DNA of 64,000 nucleotides from Helianthus annuus (lineage: Eukaryota > Streptophyta > Magnoliopsida > Asterales > Asteraceae). The notes under the pieces are model-generated. The model saw only the letters and a program-made list of their open reading frames with translations. It was not told the DNA's origin and ran no database searches. The stretch spans positions 115,056,171-115,120,170 of the forward strand of contig NC_035435.2 of assembly GCF_002127325.2 (NCBI RefSeq). Reading direction: 5' to 3'. This document shows positions 10,115 to 21,749 of this stretch, piece after piece. Positions within the stretch are counted from its first letter, which is position 1, and every line of letters begins with the position of its first letter. A program made the position numbers and the translations under genes.

Positions 10115-11334
10115 TGACGTGATGTCGTGGTCACAATCAAATTTAATCCAAATACAACTAAATAGTTAGTGGTAAGTGGGTATCGAACACAGGGAGTTTG
10201 TGGAATATGTGTTATTTAGAAGATTATCTAACTTGACTAAAATTAAACTAATTTGCAAGTAAAGTAAAATTCAAGAGTTGGTTTGAGTGAATTGGTTTTA
10301 AAACTAAATTTAACTAAACAAATTGCACAAGAAAAGTTTTGGTTGTAAGCAAATTAGAGACAAATGACCATCCTAGATTTCCAGTTTGTTTCGACTTTCA
10401 TATTATCATTCACTAGAAAGAACTACATAGACATAGCTCATGTGTGATTACTTGCAGTGATGAAAAGGAACTAAGTACTCGGATTCCTAGAACGTGAGGT
10501 TGTTACCCGATGATCAATCAACCCTTACCCAAGCCTAACTATACCCATGATATCTCGATTGCCAATGGCACCAAGAACGTATGGTTTCTAATTAGTTCAA
10601 TATAAGGATTAACAAGTTACTAACAAACAATCACACACCATAACAACAAATCATAATGATTAAACATTGTTATTCTAGAAATTAGAGAAATCAAACATGA
10701 AATGTCTCACCCAAACCTTCAATCCAGGACAATCACCAAGTGTTTAGCCACTCATGGCTTGAAACAACATCATAATAAAAGTTTCAATGTTCATAAAGAT
10801 CCAAGACAATAAAACCGATGATTAGACAAGTGTTCTTCAAGCTCAAGTCTCCAAAAGTTGCTCCCAATTTGTCCCCAAGACAAGTGGTAACCGAAATGAG
10901 ATGATTAGACACCATAAAAACCCATGAAATGACAATTTAATACATAAGTTACAAAATTGGATCAGTCGGTGGCGTAACCTACGGCAGAGGGCCGTAGGTT
11001 ACGGAAGGCAGCTTTCCCTTACGACGGGTGGCTTCTGTCTTACGGCGAAGGCTTTTTGCAAAGGTTGGGGCCGTAACCTACGGCCAAGTGCCGTAGGTTA
11101 CGTCGCTGAGTGTTAGTTTTTCCTTGTTTCCTTCATTTAATTCACCATTTCTTCAATCCCAACACCGCCAACTTCTAGCATCCATCCAAGCTCCATAAAA
11201 CCCGCATTTTAAGCTCTTTAACACCTGTAACATCAAACATCTTGTGATTACCAAATTCAAGCTATTAACAGGGTAAAGTATTGTATTTTAGTCTATTTAA
11301 AGGCCTTAAGGGTTGTCCTACGGACCATCCGTCA
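10115..11334 (-). repeat. 5' LTR of the Athila-type element
   Basis: 1220 bp, TGACG...CGTCA, paired with 4513-5731. It would carry the promoter for leftward transcription. TSD GTGAT follows at 11335-11339. Confidence 0.92.
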
Positions 11335-11339
11335 GTGAT

Positions 11340-13060
11340 CTGATTTAACAGAAAATTTTAATTGAGTTAGGGCTAAAGGGCATAACGTGAAGCATTTGAA
11401 AGCATTAAGTACAAAACTCGTCAATTTTAAAGGTAAAGGACACCGTCTGAAATTGGATATATAGATAAAGGACAAAACTTGAAATTCACTCTCAAATATA
11501 TATATATTTTTTAACCCCACTTTTCAATTAAACATTGAGAACTTGAGAAGTACTTTCATGGAAGCATTAAATGATGTACTACAAAACAAAGGAGGGTCAC
11601 AAGTGATGATAATTATCTTTAAACAAAACATAATAGCTAAAAAATACATAATATACATTATTGGATCTTTATGCTTAAGACACAACATACAATAACTTTT
11701 TTATTGAAATATGATCCCAAATGGCCATGGTAAGCAATTATTGCAAGTACGCGTTTAAACTCAATTTAAATGCGTACAATCTAGATAAATGTCAAGCTTA
11801 TTATTATTTAATGGTATATAATATTAAATGAATTATTACAAAATATGTTTTATGGAGTGACATAAAACCTATTTAATGGTATATAATATGAAATGAATTA
11901 TTACATAATATGTTTATGGAGTGACATAAACCAACAAAATGAAGATATATATTTTATTCATATATTGATTATATTCATTGCAAGTAAAGTATAACTAGTG
12001 AAAATGCTTGACGAGCCCATTTAGTTCTAACTTTGTGGGCTGCAAGTTTAACGGATCCACTTAGTTTTTCAATAATTTTGAATTGATTTCAGCCCAAAAT
12101 TAAGTATAAGACCACAATGAGTGGTTGGTCACCGGTGATACGGAAGCTCCTCCACATCCGTAACACCGCCCCATGGGGTGGTGTGGAGGTGACGTGGTGA
12201 TGGAGCGGTAGAGATCTCACTGGTGTGGAGGGCAAATGGTGTGGTGGCATGGGGGTGTTTCATTGTTGGGATGATTTTTGTTAGTTTTGATTGATTCTTG
12301 TTTAATATATAAATATTTTTTCTAAAACACTACTTTCACCCCCCTACCACTCCGTCCTTTTTGTTTACCATTCCCCTTTATTGATGTGGCTGCCATATGA
12401 CGCTTAATGCCCCCTTTCATGCCCTTCAACTCCGTATAGTCTAAGAACAAGCCTCATATCTATTTTTGATTTCGCCCACATCACCCTACAATTTAATAAT
12501 TAGGCCTTTTACACATTGCGTCCGCAACGCTGTTGTTTTACTTTCAATTATGAAATGCTTAACGTGCTTAATTGATTATTTTTTTTTTTTTTTGAACCCC
12601 CAAAACAAGATAAAAATCTCTATCAAGTAAGCTAGCCTCACATTATTAAAATGCTTAACTGATGACACTTTGTTTTGTTCTATTCTTTGATAGTTCTGCA
12701 CCAATTAGAAGCCAATTAATTAAATTAATGCTAACAAAATTCACAGAAGATATATTCAATCATATTAATTCACCCTAAAGATAGTTACACCAATAAATCT
12801 AAATTATTTCAAATTAGAGTAATTAGTTTCATAACCAGGGTAATTGGGCGATTTTTGGCAATATATTGCAATGAAAGAATAGTCATCATATGAACGTTAA
12901 ATAAACCTTATTATCATAACAAGAAGGAAGAAAAAACAAATTATGGTTCAGATTTTTTTTTTTTTTTGGACAGAACGTAGCATTTCATTAGATATTGCCC
13001 TGCCATGCCAATCACGTAGTGAGCTACTTCCTTAGTCATATATATATAATATGTCCATCC
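11340..13060. other. Intergenic DNA upstream of the cysteine protease
   Basis: AT-rich, with no supported gene. It holds a two-copy tandem repeat (11807-11931) and a GC-rich, hairpin-prone block around 12165-12190 centred on 'ccccatgggg'. Confidence 0.5.
11807..11931. repeat. Two-copy tandem repeat, period about 64 bp
   Basis: 11807-11870 and 11871-11931 both run from 'atttaatggtatataat' to 'ggagtgacataaa', with small differences. Confidence 0.85.
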
Positions 13061-13062
13061 TC

Positions 13063-13070
13063 TATATATA
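13063..13070 (+). promoter_or_regulatory. TATA box of the cysteine protease gene
   Basis: TATATATA inside 'cctctatatatagacc', 73 bases before the start codon. That leaves a predicted 5' UTR of about 45 bases. Confidence 0.6.
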
Positions 13071-13142
13071 GACCACATTCCAAGCTTAGAGAGCACCTCA
13101 ACATCTACCAACTTATCAACAATCTTAATCCTTTATAACGTC

Positions 13143-14269
13143 ATGGGTCGGTTGTCGTTCAATACATCAATCGTCCTAGCAGCACTGCTTGTTTTTGGGA
13201 TGTGGGCATGCGAAGTCACATCCCGAACTCTAAACGAAGAGAACATGATACAAAGGCACGAACAATGGATGGCACGCTACGGGCGTGCATATAAAGATGG
13301 TTTGGAGAAAGAAACACGTTTCAAGATATTCAAGAACAATGTGGCCTACATAGAAGCATTCAACAATGCTGGCAACCGCGCCTATAAGCTTAGTGTTAAT
13401 GAGTTTGCGGACCAAACAAATCAAGAGTTTAAGGCCACTCGTAACGGATTCAAGTTCCCATCCACACCAAGATCTGGTCAAACCACGCCCTTCAGGTATG
13501 AAAATGTGACCGCGGTTCCATCTAGCATTGATTGGAGGAAGAAAGGAGCCGTTACCCCGATCAAGGATCAAGGCCAATGCGGTAAGCACATCTCATGGTT
13601 TCCAAATAAGAAACAATTTTTTTTTGCTATGGTTTATATATATATTTTTAAATATTATTTGTTTAAAAATCAATAGGAAGCTGTTGGGCATTTTCGACAA
13701 TAGCTGCTACCGAAGGAATTACAGGAATCACCACGGGAAAACTGATTTCACTCTCTGAGCAAGAACTTGTGGACTGTGACAGGAGTGGTGAAGACCAAGG
13801 GTGTGAAGGCGGATACATGGATGATGGGTTTGATTTTATAGTAAAAAACAAAGGGATAAACACGGAGGCTGCATATCCTTACGAAGCAGCGGATGGAACT
13901 TGCAATGCAAAGAAAGAAGGTGTTGCTGCAGCCAAGATCACGGGACATGAGGATGTACCTGCCAACAGTGAGGCGGCACTGTTGAAGGCTGTGGCTATGC
14001 AGCCTGTCTCTGTTGCCATTGACGCGGGGGAGGCTGACTTCCAGTTTTACTCGAGTGGTGTTTTCAATGGAACTTGTGGTACTGAACTGGACCATGGGGT
14101 TACAGCAGTTGGGTATGGAATCAGCGATGATGGCATCAAGTACTGGCTCGTGAAGAACTCATGGGGCACGGTTTGGGGTGAAGAAGGATACATTAGGATG
14201 CAGAGAGATGTTGAAGCTAAAGAAGGGTTGTGTGGAATTGCTATGATGGCTTCTTATCCAACTGCTTGA
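13143..14269 (+). CDS. Papain-type cysteine protease, SAG12-like (2 exons, 343 aa)
   Basis: Exons are 13143-13581 and 13677-14269. The 95-nt U-rich intron (GTAAGC...CAATAG, phase 1) splits the codon for Gly147 inside the active-site motif. The order is: signal peptide (about 1-27); I29 inhibitor propeptide with an ERFNIN-type helix ([12 protein letters not shown], residues about 55-66); mature start near Val125; papain domain with oxyanion Gln143, catalytic Cys149 in GSCWAF, His286 in DHGV, and Asn307 in NSWG. Length and motif order are those of plant senescence-associated vacuolar proteases such as SAG12 (C1A family), which degrade protein in vacuoles of ageing tissue. There is no granulin domain or ER-retention tail. 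All key residues are present, so the gene looks functional. The exact orthologue is uncertain because the family is large. Confidence 0.93.
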
Positions 14270-14274
14270 TACAC

Positions 14275-15478
14275 AGTTAAATATATATATATACCCAAAA
14301 CTAGCACATTGATGTTAAATATGCTTCCAATTGTGTCATGAAATGTTGGGGACTGTATGTAAAACTCGGTGTACATGTTTGTAAATCACTGGTATTCTAT
14401 ACTTATTTCTAAAACTTGATGATCAAGTATTTCCAATGGTTAAAGCATTAAAAACACTCTCTTGGACTGATCAAGTATAGGTCCTTATTAACCACGGTGA
14501 CCATAGCTTCTAAAATATCTCCTTTAAAAGGCCGAAAGACAACACACTAGTACTTGACTAGAAAGGTAACAAAACCTGTGCCATCTCGTGTAAGCCCTTT
14601 CCCTACATTCTCTATGCCCGTTATGGCCACTATAAAGTTAAAAATATAAAATTTGACATAAGGAATCAGAACCTGCAAGTGCCCTCTACGTCTTTTATGT
14701 GCTTTATAACAAGCTTTTCGCAAAGGTTGCGATCAAAATGGCTAGAGTGAAGCTGTATGTTTCGCTCCAAGACATATGTCTGCATACAGTTAAGAACGTG
14801 TGAGCATGAATCGAACCTAAAGAGTACCAAATTTTCTCATAAACATTAACATATCGCACGGACATCCTGGTAGTTAAATAATATATATCTAGGTGGTGTC
14901 ATGTTTTGATAAAAATGCGGAATTTCTTTTATAACGGATAAACTTTTAAAGATCGTGTCGTGAATTCGTGATGACACGGGAGGTTTTTTTTTTATTTTAT
15001 TTTTTTTACAATGAGTATGCCCACATTGCCACGGTTTAATTTAACGATAATTTAAACCTTTATTAACATTAATTTAATTGTTAAGTTTTTATGCCAAAAC
15101 TGGACATCTCTATAAAAGGCAACTTTTTTCAGTTTTTATTTAACAATAATTTAGTTTTTCTCTAATAACATATAATCCGAATATTTTTAAAAATCAAAAT
15201 ACCGTTTTTTTTACGTGTTGGTATAAATTTTATTAAAAACTGATTATTACTCACTTAAATCTCAGAAAATAAGTCTTGTGAAACTAATTAGACAATTAAA
15301 ACATATGTTATACAGTGACAACTTATAAAATTAAAGTGAGTTTAATAACTTTAATTGTCTTGAGCAATTCAAATACTACATTTATTGTAATAAAATATTA
15401 ATTAAAAGATGTTTATTTTTAAACGGTGGAGACTTTTAGCACCGAAAAGCAAATACTCGATTTCGAATCTTGCTTTTC
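14275..15478. other. Intergenic, no supported gene
   Basis: AT-rich with a T-rich run near 14985-15005. The first 150 bp is probably the 3' UTR of the protease gene. Nothing else is recognised. Confidence 0.45.
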
Positions 15479-15486
15479 TATAAAAG
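15479..15486 (+). promoter_or_regulatory. TATA box of the defensin-like gene
   Basis: TATAAAAG, 92 bases before the start codon of the split cysteine-rich peptide gene. Confidence 0.55.
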
Positions 15487-15570
15487 AGTATGTGTAGGGC
15501 CATGTTATAAGACCACCATTTTTTCCTGATAAAAACGGTGCAACAAAATTTAATTTTGCTGAAGATTGCA

Positions 15571-16582
15571 ATGGCGACCGCTTCAACTCGTCTGCAACTC
15601 ATCATTCTCCTCGCACTTCTTGCATCTTTTCTCGGTAAATCCATTTCATTTTTATTTTGGTTAACCAAAGTTTTTATGATTTCAGGGACCACTGTAAAAA
15701 AAAAAAATAAAAAAAAAAAAACAGTTGAAACTTGAGACCTACAGTATTTTTTTAATTTTATAATAGATCCGTACATCATTTTCTTTTCTGATTATTTAAA
15801 TGTGGTTCTCAAAAAACTGGCCTTATTCTACATGTTAGAAAGTGTTGAAATAAAGACTTTCGTTAGTATATCTTTGTGATTTTTTGTGTGTGTTCACTGA
15901 TCGGATGTCAATAGGTAATTAAATTAGGTTTCAACTTCGTTTAATTTTTAGGTTTTGTGAGCAAAAAATCTGTATATTTGAAAGTGTTTAGTTTTTTCAT
16001 TATAACTCACTCCAGATCAAATATGTATTGTGTGATTTTTAGAATCGGATAAAACAAAATGTGTATTATCATATTCACACGTGTTACGATGTAAAGCAAA
16101 ACTTTTTTTATGGAAAGGGCTCTGATTTTTGAATCTGCTGTGGAGCGTCGAAAAAACTAAGACAACCCAATATGATTTGAAGTTTTGAGATAATTACACC
16201 TCTAACAATGTTTTCTATCTTGATGTCTTTTCCGGTTATCATACAAGTGTCGGGATCCGAGAAGAATATGCCACTAGGTTCCAAGGGGTCGAGGGCTGGT
16301 GGTACATTCCAAATATCCAAAGGGTCAGGTATTAAAGTCACTAGTCCAATGCTAGAAACCACATTGTGGCCCGACACTGAAAGTAGACCGACTGCAAGCC
16401 AGATCAAGGTCACTGGCAATTCGGCTATAAAGAAATGCAAGGCAACAGAGGGTTTATGCGGCCATGATTGCCTCACGGGTTGTTGCAACGAAAGATGTTC
16501 TAAAAGGTTCACGAATGGGACCGGAAAATGCTTGGAACCAATGTTGCCTAATGCGCCATGTTTGTGCCACTACACTTGTTAG
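15571..16582 (+). CDS. Secreted defensin-like cysteine-rich peptide (2 exons, 132 aa)
   Basis: Exon 1 is 15571-15634. It encodes a hydrophobic signal peptide (LIILLALLASFL) and stops at CTCG|GTAAAT. Exon 2 is 16248-16582, after a pyrimidine-rich ...CATACAAG acceptor. The 613-nt intron is phase 1, and the joined frame is exactly 133 codons including the stop. After the signal peptide comes a roughly 60-residue Ser/Gly/Lys-rich stretch without cysteine, then a C-terminal domain with ten cysteines. Within it CCNERC (C-x3-C) and PCLCHYTC (C-x-C-x3-C) give the cysteine-stabilised alpha-beta spacing of plant defensins. A signal peptide exon split from the cysteine-rich exon is typical of defensin-like genes. 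The long spacer and ten rather than eight cysteines are not. The target is unknown; a role in defence or in pollen-pistil signalling is possible. Confidence 0.75.
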
Positions 16583-17211
16583 ATTACTTAGATCGTTTCA
16601 CGTATGTGTTTGACGCATGTCATAGTGATGGTTGTGATTAGCAAAAAAAAAAATTAAATTAAATTAAATAGTATGAATATTTTAAATAGTGGCATCATTG
16701 CACGCTATATTTCTATACATCGCAAATTAACCATATCACTACAAGCATTGCCTAAACCTATATATACCTGTATATGTAAGATTTGTATGGAAAAATGTTG
16801 ACATGGATGATGGATATCATTTATATGAGATAAAGGGCCGGCCCTGAGAATTCGTGTACCTTGTTCGAGATCTAAAAAATGTGTCCTTAAGCCTTAACGA
16901 AATTGGGTATTGGGCTCACTAAAGTTCTAAACCTAATGCCAAAGGGGTTAATAACTAATCTAAACCATAAGAATAGTTTTGTAAGAGGACCTATATTGGT
17001 GTTTGCATGTGTGTACCCCATTAAAAAAACATTTTACATATACATATCTGTTTTTTTCTTAAAAAACGTGCCCCTCGAAATATTGGGCCCTGGCCTGTGG
17101 TCCTCCCCACCCACCCCAAGGTCGGCCATGGAGATAAAGTAAAGAAATAATAACCAAATTTCATATTTATGAGATAAAGAAAAGAAATTACTAAGCAAAT
17201 TTCATATTTTA
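16583..17211. other. Intergenic with a degenerate TE fragment
   Basis: A stretch at about 16836-17130 begins 'gggccggccctgag', contains 'gggccctggcctg', and ends 'ccaaggtcggccatgg'. It looks like a degraded non-autonomous element with GC-rich ends. No TSD is clear and no gene is seen. Confidence 0.35.
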
Positions 17212-17582
17212 ACAATTATCTTCTCTTTTCCAATCTTTTATCTCCTTAAAATCGTTTTTTTTTTCTTTTGAGACAATTCCAACATACACTACACATCCGG
17301 AATGTTACTATACCATTCACATGAATTTTTATGCACTTCCTACCACCATGTCCAACAAAACACAAATCATTTTATGACGGTGACTTGGACAAAGACATAA
17401 AGTATTGATTAAAGTTTAGAAAACGGTTGATAACCTCTACAAGTAAGTTTTTAATCTTGTAGTCTATACTCTATACTATCTCATGCAAGTTTCTTAAGTT
17501 ATAATAATAGTGACCGATACCGCATTTGCATGTGTTAAATTTTATAAATGGTCAACTGTCACAATAAGTAAAATAATCACAG
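17212..17582 (+). repeat. Segmental duplicate (copy A) of the HEMA-like upstream region
   Basis: Blocks here recur in order at 40430-42564. 'acaattatcttctcttttcc' at 17212 matches 40430. The stretch 17445-17580 ('gtagtctatactctata', 'catgcaagtttcttaagtta', 'atggtcaactgtcac') matches 42426-42564 at roughly 80 percent or better by eye. Copy B continues into a TATA box and coding exon. Copy A does not. Confidence 0.75.
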
Positions 17583-17764
17583 CACTAAATGAGACATGAG
17601 GTAGTGGTGGAGTGGTTGGGGGAAAGGTTAGAATTTTCTTGTGACTCAGGTCAGGTTTCCGCGTATCTGGGGAGAGCCAAGGGGCTGGCGGCGATCGAGT
17701 AGTCGACCTTGGTCACAGTGTTCGGTGTCACGGTGATTGGCAAGTCGTTCAAAAAAAATCACAG
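17575..17764 (+). mobile_element. SINE with 8-bp TSD
   Basis: A body of about 174 bp (17583-17756) ends in an A-run and is flanked by AATCACAG at 17575-17582 and 17757-17764. 'ggtggagtggttggg' near the left end resembles a tRNA-type A box. The B box is degenerate ('ggtcaggtttcc'). Size, A tail and TSD fit a tRNA-derived SINE. Confidence 0.65.
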
Positions 17765-17799
17765 GCCCAAATAGTCAATGATGTCGCATCATGCAAAAT

Positions 17800-17826
17800 G
17801 TGTGTGTGTGTGTGGGGGGGGGGGGG
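17800..17826. repeat. (TG)n followed by a G run
   Basis: TGTGTG... passes into about 13 consecutive G residues. Confidence 0.9.
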
Positions 17827-18034
17827 CAATCGGGGGGCAAAAGTGAAAGTGCACTAATTTTAACGTTATTTTACAAATTTCGTGAAAATAACGTTAAAAA
17901 CGGGGGACGGTTAATCATGCATCATGTGGTGGCGTTGATAGCAGAAAGACAAAGTGGTACATGCACTAATCGGTCTTTGTTCCAATTGCTGAGTGTTATA
18001 TGTCTTATGTCCAAGGCTTGACGCAAAACTACTA

Positions 18035-18172
18035 TCGAGTCGTGGGTCTCATTAGAAGCAACATCTCTATTCCTACGGGAAGAGGTAAGGTTGCCTACAT
18101 CTTACCTTCCTCAGACTCTACCTTAGCTTTGCTATTGGTAGGATTTACTAAGTATGATGATGACGACATATT
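18035..18172 (+). mobile_element. SINE-like 3' fragment
   Basis: The phrases 'gtaaggttgcctacatctta' and 'cctcagactctaccttagct', then a 'gatgatgacga' tail, match the general layout of the 3' domain of a widespread plant SINE group as I recall it. No promoter boxes or TSD are found, so this is a partial copy. Confidence 0.4.
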
Positions 18173-18179
18173 ATCTTGA

Positions 18180-18679
18180 AATGGTTTTGTTATATTATCC
18201 CTTCCTTCACATATGGTTTTGTTATATTATCCTTTCTTAACATATTAAATTTTTAGAAATTTTATTGTATTAGTTATATTATCCTTTATCCGCAACGGAT
18301 CGATTCACCAACACCAACCTGACTTGATTGACCCGGCAACCAAACAACTCAATCCTGATATTGTACCTGAAAAACCATATGGGTCAGTTATTGATCATTA
18401 TATGAAACCCGAATAATCCAACCGGATCTACCTAAGAACACTCCTCACAACTTTCCATTTACCAAAATCCCAAAACTTTCTTAGTATGCTACTAAATTGT
18501 TGAGAGTTTATCAATATGCTACAAAACTTTCTCAAATTTTCATCAGTTGTGATGATTTTAAAACCCAATTGCTAATTTTCTTGCTTGTGTATCATAGTTG
18601 AAACTAGTTGATTCTAACAATTTTAGGGGAAGTTCTATTTGAGAAGAAAAAAAAATGAGAACAAAAAGAACAAAGGGTA
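18180..18679. other. Intergenic, nothing recognised
   Basis: AT-rich DNA with no gene. 'ggttttgttatattatcc' occurs twice near 18185-18235. Confidence 0.4.
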
Positions 18680-18687
18680 CAATTGTA

Positions 18688-19497
18688 TAGGGGTGTTCAG
18701 AAAAAACCGTAACCAAATAAAAACTTTAAACCGAACCGTAACCGTAACCAAATAAATCGATCCGAATAACGAATTCGGTTTTTGGTTTGGTTTCTAACCG
18801 AAACCGAATTGTGAATGTGGTTTTTGGTTCGGTTTATGGATCCACATTTTATTTTATTTGGTTTATTCGGTTTATTTGGATAACCGAATAAACCATTTAA
18901 GTTAATTAACTATTAAATAAAAATAATAAGTCATATACAATTTATTAGCCCAAAATAGTTATTTTTTTATGCAGCCCAAAATACCAAATGTAAATCTAAA
19001 AGCCCAACTCAAACCCACTCATTTCTAAAATAATAGAACTTCTTCAGACCTTCAGTATGAAACTAGGGTTACTATATGTTTGAAGATTATTTATATTTTG
19101 TGTCATTAGACATGTTAACTATTTATAGTTTCTATGATCTATGTTTTGAAGCTTTAACTTTGTGGTTGTGTCTACGACTACTTTATGAATGTGTTTGTTT
19201 TATTTCGCAATGAAACTTTCTTGTATTCATATGTTGTTAGGTGTAAATTAGTTGCGCTGTTCGGAAGTTGGAACACAAACATAAATATAAACTAGGAAAA
19301 AAAAAGTAGTTAGGTACAATTTGGTTAGATTTGGTTTATTTGGTTTCTAACCGAAACCAAACCGAATTGAATTTGGTTTGGTTTGGATCGGTTTGCATAT
19401 TCCTTATTTGGTTTGGTTTGGTTTTTGGTTTGGGGTAAAAGAATTTGAAAACCGAATAAACCAAATAAACCATAAACCGAACCGATGAACACCCCTA
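18688..19497. mobile_element. Non-autonomous hAT-type element, 810 bp
   Basis: Perfect 12-bp terminal inverted repeats, TAGGGGTGTTCA and TGAACACCCCTA, are flanked by the 8-bp TSD CAATTGTA (18680-18687 and 19498-19505). The subterminal 200 bp on each side is packed with 'ggtttggttt' and 'aaccgaaacc' words. There is no transposase. An 8-bp TSD is the hAT hallmark. Confidence 0.88.
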
Positions 19498-19790
19498 CAA
19501 TTGTAAAATATTAAATAGTTTTTCTCTCATCTCATTTATTATAATCTTTGACTAATTAATTAATCATAAAGACTATCATTCTCCACACTAATTTTTTTGC
19601 CTACACACATCAAAATTTATCCTACATATTTTGAAATTCATCGTACACAGCTCGTAATTCATCCTACACGCGTCGTAATTTATCTTACACTTTAAATTAT
19701 TTTTTTCTTCTTGAAAAAATATACTTTTTTGAAAATAAGTTACAAATTTAATATAGTTAGCTATTAAAAAGGAATACTACCGATTAATGA

Positions 19791-20998
19791 TCTATCTAAT
19801 TTTACCAATATACCCTTACATTAATATTACATAACCTTACAAAAAGAAACTTGAGTCATGTCCGTTCGTTTAAAAGTCGTGTCCGTTAGAAAATTATAAT
19901 ATATGTTGTATTTATTGAGTCATGTCCTTTCGTTTAAAAGTCGCGTCCTTTATACACACTCCTTAAATAATACCCCCAAACCAACATGTCCCGTTATAGA
20001 TATCGTTTGAGTTGCCATTTCACCGCAATAGGTGGCATTCTTTCAAACACACCGCTTGGATCTAAATTCCCACATCAAACTAAACATTAAAACCTATGTA
20101 AGTTTGCAAACTTTTTGTGCTTTATTAGTTGTAAGTTGTGCTTTATGAGTTCTTCAAAAAAAACTTGATTTTTTAGTTTTAACCCAAAGTTTTGTATCTT
20201 TTCCAATTTTAACCCTACATAATTTGTTTTTTTAATTTTAACCCAAAACTTTTCATTATTTGCAATTTAACTTCACAACTTTTGTCACTTATACTTTTCA
20301 TCTTTCGCAAATTTTCGTTTTACGTATAGTTCTAAATTTTTCGAGTTAATACGACACAACGTGCATGTGTGGTTCAACGTTTTTACCTCTATTTTTCCAT
20401 GTTTGACAGGTTCGTCGCAATACGCATATTATAGGTCAAGTCAGTGTTGGTTGTCGATGACGGTTGTGTGGCATTAGTACAATTTGACACCGTTTTACGC
20501 ATCGCCGCAACGCGGGGTGTGCTTTGAGGGTTTTCAAAGAAAAAATTGTTATGCATATTGTTGTCGTAACGTTGGCTTTGGGGGGTTTCAAAAAAAATGT
20601 TTTTTTTTTTACTTTTCACCTAAAAGTATTTCATAAATTACTTTTAACCCAAAACTATTTGTTTTTTTCTTTTAACCCAAAACTTTTTATCTTTTGCAAT
20701 CTATCCTCGTAACTTTTTTTTACTTTCAACTTTGGTCATTTATAGTTTCTATTTTTCGCTCTATGCTTGGTTCTAAATTTTGTGACTTAACACATCACAG
20801 CTGTGTCTTTGGCTTAACGTTTTTACGTTTCGTTCTAAATTTTGCGAGTTAACACGACGCAACGTGCGTGTGTGGGTGAACGTTTTTACATCGTCTATTT
20901 TTACTCCGTTTGACAGGTTTAACATAACGTGTGGGTCGTAGATCAACTTAGTTATAAATAAAGAATCCCCGCCGCATTGCGGCGGGTCGTAATCCTAG
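19791..20998 (+). mobile_element. Small Helitron, 1.2 kb (3' end clear, 5' end tentative)
   Basis: The 3' end has the GC-rich hairpin CCCGCCGCATTGCGGCGGG (20968-20986) followed 8 bases later by CTAG (20995-20998) and a host T, the canonical Helitron terminus. The best 5' end is TCTATCTAA at 19791, preceded by A. Two internal direct repeats contain 'cgacacaacgtgcatgtgtg' (about 20348) and a near copy (about 20850). There are no Rep/helicase genes. Confidence 0.6.
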
Positions 20999-20999
20999 T

Positions 21000-21744
21000 T
21001 CTATAATAATAATTTTTACATTTCTCACCATTCTATTGTACTTTACCAACCGCTCCCGCCCGCGAAATTTTTCTAACCCCATGAATCTCCATTCGTGAAT
21101 AAAATAACAACCCACGATCGCCAGTAATGGTATAATTCTGTTCATTCAATTTGTTTTGTTTGATCTCAGCGAACAACCATCAAATTGACATCTGAAAATT
21201 GCCATATGCAAATCGCAATCAACGGTGTTATTCTTTCTGCAATTAATTATCAAAATTCTTACTATAATCATTAAAAATTGGAATCGGCGACAAAGGATAT
21301 GACCGAAATTTTGAATCATTAAAAATCGGCATGGGCGACAAAGGAGATAACCGAAATCAAGCGGATGAATCTTTAAATAAATTGGCCCCCACTACAGACA
21401 ATGTTTTAGAAACCGATATGAACCGGCCCTGGGCACGGCCCTGGTACGTTCAAGGCCCGTAAAAATAGAAGATGGCTTCTGGTGTGAACCGCTGTAGAAT
21501 ATGGTTTTACCGGTTCAAACTATTAAACCGATTATAGGAATCTTCAAATGTGATTTTGAAATTAAAAAAAAAATCCGACAATACATCAATACGAAATGAA
21601 GATCGACAAGCTTTGGCTTGGGTGGGCGGGCGCCCCCTTGAAAAAATATTTTAGTGTATTTTCGAAGTAAAAATTCCCGACTGCACCCCTTGGAAATTTG
21701 GTTGAACCCTTCGTTCGCACCCACAGAAAATAGTTCCTGGGACC
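21000..21744. other. Repeat-derived DNA receiving the chromovirus-like element
   Basis: Contains GC-rich 'ccggccctgggcacggccct' (about 21423) and 'gggcgggcgcccccttg' (about 21624), probably ends of degraded elements. No gene is recognised. Its last bases form the left TSD (GCCAA). Confidence 0.4.
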
Positions 21745-21749
21745 GCCAA

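Larger units (their letters stand above)
4513..11334 (-). mobile_element. Athila-type LTR retrotransposon, gag-only (TR-GAG-like), complete
   Basis: The 6.8-kb element is bounded by 1219- and 1220-bp LTRs that start TGACG and end CGTCA, and it is flanked by the 5-bp TSD GTGAT (4508-4512 and 11335-11339). The primer site beside the right LTR matches the 3' end of tRNA-Asp, as is usual in the Athila lineage, and fixes the minus orientation. The only long gene is gag-protease. Reverse transcriptase, RNase H and integrase are absent, with about 1.4 kb of non-coding DNA between gag-protease and the 3' LTR. About 20 differences counted by eye between the LTRs (roughly 2 percent) indicate a fairly recent insertion. 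It must have used enzymes from another element in trans. Confidence 0.9.

Noticed and set aside
12119..12420. GC-rich block with 'caccgccccatggggtggtg' palindrome
   Set aside because: It could be a degraded MITE, but I found neither matching ends nor a TSD.
13230..13589. 119-codon minus-strand frame under the cysteine protease
   Set aside because: It is a shadow of exon 1 of a well-supported gene.
21000..21020. TCTATAATAATAA right after a Helitron end, as if a second Helitron began there
   Set aside because: It is preceded by T rather than A, and no matching 3' end was found before the next element.
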